Shown here piece after piece: positions 59,481 through 64,000 of a DNA stretch of 64,000 nt. The DNA is from Azomonas macrocytogenes (GTDB lineage: Bacteria > Pseudomonadota > Gammaproteobacteria > Pseudomonadales > Pseudomonadaceae). The stretch spans positions 29,603 to 93,602 of the forward strand of contig NZ_JACHXI010000017.1 in NCBI RefSeq assembly GCF_014191985.1, written 5' to 3'. Positions within the stretch are counted from its first letter, which is position 1. The number at the start of each line of letters is the position of its first letter. The position numbers and the translations under genes are program-made. The notes below the pieces were generated by a model, which ran no database searches, had not been told where the DNA came from, and saw nothing but the letters and a program-made list of their open reading frames with translations.

Positions 59481-60104
59481 TCAGCCTTGCAAACGTCGCC
59501 AGGCAGCGACGAAGGCAGCAGCCTGTCCCGCAACTTGCTCGGCCGTCATACCCGGTTTGTACAACGCCGAACCCAGGCCAAAACCACTGGCACCAGCATC
59601 CAGGTAAGGCTGCATGTTGTCCGGGGCGACACCACCGACCGGCAGCAAGGCAATATCGCGGGCGAACACCGCGCGCCAGGCTTTCACTACCGTTGGTGCA
59701 ATCTGCTCGGCGGGGAACAGTTTGAGCGCATCGGCACCGGCTTCCAGGGCGGCGAACCCCTCGCTCGGAGTGGCCACGCCGGGAGCGCAGAACAGGCCAG
59801 CGCTCTTGGCCGCGCGAATGACTCGCGCATCACTGTGCGGCATCACGATCAGCCGGCCACCGACCGCTGCGACCTGTTCGACCTGAGTCGTCTGGAGCAC
59901 AGTGCCGGCCCCGACCAGACAGCGCTCACCCAGTTCGGAGGCCAGCAGGCGGATGCTTTCCAGCGGCTGTGGCGAGTTCAAGGGAATTTCGATCAGGCGA
60001 AACCCGGCGTCGTACAGAACCTGACCGACCGGCAGAATTTCGTCAGGTGTGATCCCGCGCAAAATGGCTACCAGTGGTAATTGGCGCATGCAGCTGTCAA
60101 GCAT
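59481..60104 (-). CDS. dgoA: 2-dehydro-3-deoxy-6-phosphogalactonate aldolase
   Basis: KDPGal aldolase (207 aa), splitting KDPGal into pyruvate and glyceraldehyde-3-phosphate. [22 protein letters not shown] is at residues 8-29, the catalytic Glu is in [11 protein letters not shown] near 37, VGAGTVL near 66 and the Schiff-base Lys in [11 protein letters not shown] near 126. The ATG at 60104 has AGGAG eight bases upstream and overlaps dgoK by eight bases; the frame is open 39 codons further. It is a separate aldolase, as in the split E. coli dgoA. Confidence 0.93.
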   Translation of the reverse strand: MLDSCMRQLPLVAILRGITPDEILPVGQVLYDAGFRLIEIPLNSPQPLESIRLLASELGERCLVGAGTVLQTTQVEQVAAVGGRLIVMPHSDARVIRAAKSAGLFCAPGVATPSEGFAALEAGADALKLFPAEQIAPTVVKAWRAVFARDIALLPVGGVAPDNMQPYLDAGASGFGLGSALYKPGMTAEQVAGQAAAFVAAWRRLQG

Positions 60105-61065
60105 AGTTGGCACTCCTGGGAGAAACGGAGGGTGTGGTGGCAAGCAGGCCGGCGTCGCTGGCGATTCGCCAGAGCCCGGCGCTACCGGCCTGTTCGAGAA
60201 TGCGGACGTTATCCACGCCAAAATGCAGCAAGGCCTCGCGGTAACGCTGGCAAAGTACGCCGTCGCCGATCAGCACCAGCGGCGGGCAAGCGTTACCCAG
60301 CGTATCCAGTGCACAGCGCAGCTCTTCGCCAATCAGCAGCCCCGACAGATAGTCGAGGCTTTCCTCGACCGCCAGGCGCCGGGTCAATACCAGGCTGCGC
60401 GTACTGAACAGGCTGCCGGCAACCGGCTTTTCGCGTGCGACATCCAACCCGCGTACAAAGGCCGCGGGCGAAGCACGGCTATCCTGTTCCCGTGCTGGTC
60501 GACCGAGAATGGAGTGGTCGCGCAGTACGGCAAACAGCTCGCCGGTCATGTAGGTGGCAAAATGGCGGATAGCGCTGTCCGTAACCGTTACCCATTTCGA
60601 ATGGGTACCTGGCAAGACCAGCAAGGCTTCGGCAGCCAGTTCCGGCAGCAACTGTAAGGCACCGAACAATTGGGTTTCTTCGCCACGCAAGACATTCGGC
60701 AAAGGGCTGCCGTCCAGCACTCCCGGCACCAGATAGAGGAAACGGCCATCGCCACTAGCAATTCGCTGTAGCCCCGAAACCAGCCGTGCGGCATCCGCCG
60801 GGCATTCCACATAAGGCACTTCTTGCCAGCCCTGAGCACTGCCGATCATGCCCGCGGCAATGGCCGGCAGGTCGGGCCAACGCGTGCGCCAGTCACCAAC
60901 CAAGGTGGCAAAGGCACGCGGGAAATTGCCATCCGGCACATGCAGGATGCCCCAGGGCTCGGCACGGGTCTGTAATACACGACCGCCCTCCCCCAGCAGA
61001 TAGGCACGCAGTGAAGAAGTGCCCCAATCGAGGCCAATCAGATACGGAGTATCGAAATCACTCAT
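60097..61065 (-). CDS. dgoK: 2-dehydro-3-deoxygalactonokinase
   Basis: KDGal kinase (322 aa) phosphorylating 2-keto-3-deoxygalactonate at C6. The ASKHA start LIGLDWGTSSLRAYLLGEGGRVL is at residues 8-30, with AAGMIGSAQGWQEVPYVECP near 72 and LVLPGTHSKWVTV near 148, both DgoK signatures. The ATG at 61065 overlaps the IclR gene stop as ATGA. It is the second gene of the operon. Confidence 0.92.
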   Translation of the reverse strand: MSDFDTPYLIGLDWGTSSLRAYLLGEGGRVLQTRAEPWGILHVPDGNFPRAFATLVGDWRTRWPDLPAIAAGMIGSAQGWQEVPYVECPADAARLVSGLQRIASGDGRFLYLVPGVLDGSPLPNVLRGEETQLFGALQLLPELAAEALLVLPGTHSKWVTVTDSAIRHFATYMTGELFAVLRDHSILGRPAREQDSRASPAAFVRGLDVAREKPVAGSLFSTRSLVLTRRLAVEESLDYLSGLLIGEELRCALDTLGNACPPLVLIGDGVLCQRYREALLHFGVDNVRILEQAGSAGLWRIASDAGLLATTPSVSPRSANYA

Positions 61066-61844
61066 GGTTGGTTCCAGCCCAGTTCGTAAGAGATGGCCCG
61101 AGCGCACTCGATCACCTCGGGACGCAGGTCGCGCAAGCGCGCTTCCGGCATATAGGGAATGGCACCGGCCACACTAAGCGCGGCCACGATGGCACCACCG
61201 GCATCACGGATCGGTGCGGCTACGCAGCGCACGCCCAACTCGTTTTCCTCAAGATCAAGGCTGCTGCCGGCCGCTACGTATTCGCGCATCTGTGCGCAGT
61301 AATCCACCCAGGGTGTGAACTGCTCGCGCAGCCCAGTCAGGCCGGTGCGGCGTTCCAATCCCTCGGCATACAGTGCTTGCCAGTCCGCTTCGGCGAGATC
61401 GAGCATGAGTGCCTTGCCAACGCCGGTGAGCGCCAGTGGCATACGCAAACCAACCCGCGAACGCATCTCCAAACCCCGAGCGCCCGGTAGCTTTTCGATA
61501 TAGAGCACATCGCTGCCTTCACGCACACCGAGATGGATAGTGTCCTGAATCTGTTGCGACAGGTGCTGCAGATGCGGCAGCGCAATCTTGGCCAAAGGCA
61601 TCTGTTCGCGAGCCTTGAAACCCAGCTCGATTAATTTCGCGCCGAGTAGATACCCATTCTGACTAGTACGCAGGTAACCGGCTTGTACCAGTGCAGCAAC
61701 CAGACGGTGAGTGGTGCTACGTGTACAACCGATATGCGCGCCGATGGCCTGCAAACTACCGGCACCTTGTGCGACTGCATCGATTACAGCCAACCCCCGA
61801 AACAGGGCTTGGGCGCCAGTGGGAATATTGTTGTTATCGAGCAT
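61062..61844 (-). CDS. IclR-family regulator of the galactonate operon
   Basis: A 260-residue IclR regulator. The winged helix is near residues 10-70 (FRGLAVIDAVAQGAGSLQAIGAHIGCTRSTTHRLVAALVQAGYL by position), and the GAF-like effector domain from about 85 includes IHLGVREGSDVLYIEKLPG and the signature LGVRCVAAPIRDAGGAIVAALSVAGAIPYM near 205-234. AGGAG lies seven bases before the ATG. It is first in the dgo operon and overlaps dgoK by four bases, so it should control its own operon. The E. coli counterpart DgoR is a GntR protein, so this is a different regulatory solution. Confidence 0.9.
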   Translation of the reverse strand: MLDNNNIPTGAQALFRGLAVIDAVAQGAGSLQAIGAHIGCTRSTTHRLVAALVQAGYLRTSQNGYLLGAKLIELGFKAREQMPLAKIALPHLQHLSQQIQDTIHLGVREGSDVLYIEKLPGARGLEMRSRVGLRMPLALTGVGKALMLDLAEADWQALYAEGLERRTGLTGLREQFTPWVDYCAQMREYVAAGSSLDLEENELGVRCVAAPIRDAGGAIVAALSVAGAIPYMPEARLRDLRPEVIECARAISYELGWNQP

Positions 61845-61870
61845 GGAAAATCTCCTGTTGAAGAAACCTT

Positions 61871-61917
61871 AAACCAGAGTTCAATTGGTTTCAATATGTG
61901 AGAATAAATCCCATATT
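61871..61917. promoter_or_regulatory. Two inverted repeats, candidate IclR operators
   Basis: AAACCA-N9-TGGTTT spans 61871-61891 and AATATG-N13-CATATT spans 61893-61917, about 27 to 73 bases upstream of the IclR-gene start. Adjacent palindromes in a promoter are usual for IclR autoregulators. The first also contains half of the PtxS-type operator (GGTTTCA at 61887-61893). Confidence 0.4.
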
Positions 61918-62002
61918 ATAGGATAAGCAGTGATTGGTCGATTTTTAAACAGAAGTGATCTGTGGGATCGCACATCACCAGGGAAGAAACGAAATGGCAG
62001 GA

Positions 62003-62036
62003 CGTAGTCCGTTTCGGACTACGCCTGAAAGACAGG
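62003..62036 (-). terminator. Tandem hairpins downstream of the porin gene
   Basis: CGTAGTCC-GTTTC-GGACTACG (62003-62023) is a perfect 8-base stem, followed by CCTG-AAAGA-CAGG. They lie about 205 bases after the porin stop. T-rich sequence follows on the minus strand but no continuous T-run. Confidence 0.4.
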
Positions 62037-62241
62037 CATGAACATCTGCCTGCAAATATTTCCCGAAAAGACAGCTGCTGAGTGTCACGCCACAGCGGAT
62101 ATGACGGTTCTCACTTGTTCTCGCCGCCCATCACGGCATGGCTCGCCTTGCCAAGACAGCCAAGTCTGGTTAGTGGCCTGCGCCTAGCCCTGAGCACCGA
62201 TGGCAGTGCGCCCATGCCGTCATAGCAAACGTGTCACGACA

Positions 62242-63543
62242 CTAGAACAGCGACATGGGGTAACTGACGATAATGCGTTGCTCGTTGAACTGGTTGTTGT
62301 TGCCCCAGTCCGCACGTCGGGTCGTGTTACGCCAGCGCAGGGTCAGGTTCTTCGCCGAACCGCTCTGCACCACATAGGCCAGTTCCGTTTCCCGGCCCCA
62401 CTCCTCGCCATTTCTGACCGTGCCGATCCGCACGTTGTGGGCCTTGATATAGCGCGTCATCAAGGTCAGACCCGGTAGTCCCAGGCCCGCGAAGTCATAG
62501 TCGTAGCGCAACTGCCAGGAACGTTCGCGGGCGTTGTCGTAGCTGCCGTTGAAGCTGTCGTTGGCCAATGTTCCGCCACTGGTGCCGTTGACTCGCAGCC
62601 ACTTGGTATCGCCACTGATCCGTTGCAGGCCGAGGTAGACGGTGTGGAAACCCGCCTTGGCCCAGAACAGGCCGCTCAGGGTGTGGTTGTCCAGGTGGCC
62701 TTGCAGGGCATCGCCATCGTCCTCGCCATCGAAGTAGCCGATGTTGGCGTTGAGCGACAGCCCTTCGCCGATCGGCTGGCTGTGTACGAGCTGGAAATAG
62801 CGCTGCTTGTAGATGTCCTTCAGACGCGCATACCACACGCCGACGCTGGTGCGCTTGTCGTTGAAGGCATATTCGAGGCCGCCGAAGTCGAAGCGGTCGG
62901 ACTTGGCCCTGCTGGTCACCGGGTTGGTGCCCACGAGCGCCATGTCTTCCATGCTGCTGTCATCACGCGGGCTGTTACCGGTGATGTGGCCGGCGTAGAG
63001 GCTCAGGTTCTGGATTTCCCGCGAGGTGATCATGCTGCCCCGGAAGGTCTGGGGCAACGAGCGACCGTCGTCGGAACGCAGGATCGGCAGCACCACGGAC
63101 CATTCGCCCGTGCGCAGTTCGGTGTTGGAGAATTTCATCTTGCCGGACACGGCGATCCGGCCGAAGCGGTCGACCGGTTTGCCGTCCTTGTCCAGCGGCA
63201 ACAGCTGGGTGCCGCCGGTGCCCCGGCCGCCATCGAGCTTGAAGGCCTGCATCCCCAGGACGTCGAGGCCGAAGCCGACCACCCCCTCGGTGTAGCCGGA
63301 CTGGTAGTTGAAGATGAAGCTCTGGGTCCATTCCTGGGCTTTGCTGCGCGTAGCATCGTTATGCTTGAAGTCGCGGTTGATGTAGAAGTTACGCAACGTC
63401 AGGCTGGCTTTCGAATCCCCCAGGAATTCGGCCTGGGCAAAAGAGCTCGATAAGCCTCCGGAAAAGGCCAGCAACGGAACCATAAGGGAACGGGACAGAC
63501 GCCCAGTGATAGATAGGGAATGCGAATGAACGCGTTGGTACAT
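62242..63543 (-). CDS. OprD-family outer-membrane porin
   Basis: A 433-residue substrate-specific porin precursor. The signal peptide is long (about 38 residues, ending SSSFAQA). The mature protein begins EFLGDSKASLTLRNFYINRDF, a standard OprD opening, and continues with alternating amphipathic strands for an 18-strand barrel, ending ...RIIVSYPMSLF with the C-terminal Phe. OprD-family channels import amino acids or organic acids. The PtxS-type operator 53 bases upstream and the downstream sugar-acid operon suggest uptake of an aldonate such as gluconate, 2-ketogluconate or galactonate. Confidence 0.92.
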   Translation of the reverse strand: MYQRVHSHSLSITGRLSRSLMVPLLAFSGGLSSSFAQAEFLGDSKASLTLRNFYINRDFKHNDATRSKAQEWTQSFIFNYQSGYTEGVVGFGLDVLGMQAFKLDGGRGTGGTQLLPLDKDGKPVDRFGRIAVSGKMKFSNTELRTGEWSVVLPILRSDDGRSLPQTFRGSMITSREIQNLSLYAGHITGNSPRDDSSMEDMALVGTNPVTSRAKSDRFDFGGLEYAFNDKRTSVGVWYARLKDIYKQRYFQLVHSQPIGEGLSLNANIGYFDGEDDGDALQGHLDNHTLSGLFWAKAGFHTVYLGLQRISGDTKWLRVNGTSGGTLANDSFNGSYDNARERSWQLRYDYDFAGLGLPGLTLMTRYIKAHNVRIGTVRNGEEWGRETELAYVVQSGSAKNLTLRWRNTTRRADWGNNNQFNEQRIIVSYPMSLF

Positions 63544-63595
63544 GGAAGACGACCTTTTTGTAATTATTGGGTACCGCTATTTTTGTATGGCTGCA

Positions 63596-63611
63596 CTGAA
63601 ACCGGTTTCAG
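63596..63611. promoter_or_regulatory. PtxS-type operator upstream of the porin gene
   Basis: CTGAAACCGGTTTCAG is a perfect 16-base palindrome, 53 bases before the porin ATG. Its core TGAAACCGGTTTCA is the operator reported for PtxS, the LacI-family repressor of 2-ketogluconate genes in Pseudomonas. The central CG is typical of LacI-family sites in general, so a different LacI regulator is the alternative. Confidence 0.75.
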
Positions 63612-63903
63612 TTATATCTCGAAAAGAAATCGGCTTTGCAATGCAATCATAAGCAGAAAAACGGTACGCGGGTCTAGAGTCTGTTATCGACCACTTGACC
63701 AATTACAAGCGGTTTCCACCGCTAGACTAGCAAGGCATGACTTACCACCAATAATCGCCACAGTCCTTTCCTTGAAACAGCCTATCCACTTGGTTTCAGG
63801 ATTCGCTTGCGCAGGGCTGGTAAAGAATATGATCAAATAAGGCAAATATTGCTTATCTTGAAGCGTTATGCAGCAAATAGCGCAGAAATGATTACTACAG
63901 GCT

Positions 63904-63929
63904 CCGGCGTTCCTCTCAGGAAACGCCGG
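63904..63929 (-). terminator. Second GC-rich hairpin at the right edge
   Basis: CCGGCGTT and AACGCCGG form a perfect 8-base stem around a 10-base loop, 12 bases beyond the hairpin at 63941-63966 in the minus direction. Confidence 0.4.
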
Positions 63930-63940
63930 TTCCGCCACGC

Positions 63941-63966
63941 CCGGAGCGCTGCGGCAGGCGCTCCGG
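63941..63966 (-). terminator. GC-rich hairpin after the right-edge gene
   Basis: CCGGAGCG and CGCTCCGG form a perfect 8-base stem with a 10-base loop, eight bases after the stop of the partial gene. It probably ends that transcript, though no T-run follows. Confidence 0.5.
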
Positions 63967-63974
63967 CCGCTGCC

Positions 63975-64000
63975 TCAGAAGAGGTAGTCGGTGCTCAAGA
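63975..64000 (-). CDS. C-terminal end of an outer-membrane-like protein (runs off window)
   Basis: In one minus-strand frame the last codons read LSTDYLF followed by TGA at 63975. A terminal Phe preceded by alternating polar and hydrophobic residues is the usual end of outer-membrane beta-barrels such as OprD porins or TonB receptors. Two hairpins directly downstream support a real gene end. Only seven residues are visible, so the family cannot be named. Confidence 0.4.

Larger units (their letters stand above)
61845..62241. other. Operon promoter region and porin tail region
   Basis: This 397-base gap separates the porin stop from the IclR gene. Near the IclR start are two inverted repeats (61871-61917). 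In the middle are two tandem hairpins (62003-62036). The part 62040-62241 shows no recognised gene; one minus-strand frame ends KASHAVMGGENK but no family could be assigned. Confidence 0.5.
63544..63974. other. Porin upstream region
   Basis: This 431-base gap holds the operator at 63596-63611, a small hairpin AGCGGT-TTCC-ACCGCT at 63708-63723 and the GC-rich hairpins near 63904-63966. No open frame with family features was seen. A short frame at 63684-63938 (minus) appears fortuitous. Confidence 0.5.

Noticed and set aside
62100..62241. Minus-strand frame ending KASHAVMGGENK between porin and IclR gene
   Set aside because: It looks faintly like a protein C-terminus but I could not assign it to a family, and it is too short to support.
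62623..63453. A 276-codon open frame opposite the porin gene
   Set aside because: Val/Gly/Ala-rich shadow of the OprD barrel; the minus-strand frame has signal peptide and C-terminal Phe.

Overview
The window looks like a chromosomal segment of a Pseudomonas of rather low GC for the genus. The grounds are a PvdS-type iron-starvation sigma factor beside the start of a PvdL-like peptide synthetase, a MvaT-family H-NS analogue, an OprD-family porin, a katB-ankB pair, and Pseudomonas-like gene orders (gltA | sdhCDAB-sucAB-lpd-sucCD, gpsA-DUF4389-sixA, fabAB, surE-pcm-nlpD-rpoS, lolCDE-PilZ-GDPD). No tRNA, rRNA, CRISPR array, prophage or intact insertion sequence was seen.

Layout. 1-0.9 kb: pyoverdine edge, with the first 24 codons of a PvdL-like gene on the minus strand (IS-box-like promoter) and divergent pvdS. 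1.0-1.3 kb: scar holding a dead IS1595-type transposase tail. 1.3-14.4 kb: TCA-cycle block, minus-strand sdhCDAB-sucAB-lpd-sucCD divergent from gltA. 14.4-20.1 kb: small metal or sulfur genes (YkgJ-type, ppnP, tusA), rlmM, acnA and a MliC-type lipoprotein. 20.1-26.4 kb: katB-ankB, a lipoprotein-like malate:quinone oxidoreductase behind an unusual nested-repeat leader, and leuA behind a leucine-rich leader peptide. 26.5-36.5 kb: GST, lolCDE, PilZ protein, GDPD, hrpA and a tiny exported protein. 36.7-46.2 kb: mvaT-like gene, a DUF2796 gene remnant, patatin, AI-2E-type permease, DUF4892, sixA, DUF4389, gpsA, fabAB, VOC protein, UspA. 46.3-51.5 kb: ispF-truD-surE-pcm-nlpD-rpoS, tightly overlapped. 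51.7-54.3 kb: ArsR-MFS-old yellow enzyme cassette. 54.5-64.0 kb: D-galactonate-type operon (IclR regulator, dgoK, dgoA, dgoD, MFS, second MFS, 2-hydroxyacid dehydrogenase), an OprD porin with an exact PtxS-type operator, and the last codons of an outer-membrane-like protein.

How it works together. The central block gives most of the oxidative TCA cycle (citrate synthase, aconitase, 2-oxoglutarate dehydrogenase, succinyl-CoA synthetase, succinate dehydrogenase, malate:quinone oxidoreductase). The right-hand cluster would take up a sugar acid through a porin and MFS carriers and feed it, by dehydration, phosphorylation and aldol cleavage, into pyruvate and glyceraldehyde-3-phosphate.

Most of the window is ordinary core genome. 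No new multi-gene defence or biosynthetic system was found. The observations most worth a second look are regulatory or relic features: the mqo leader, the leuA leader peptide, the PtxS-like operator at the porin, the IS-box/Fur arrangement at the left edge, the DUF2796 and IS1595 remnants, and a 48-residue exported protein with its own terminator.
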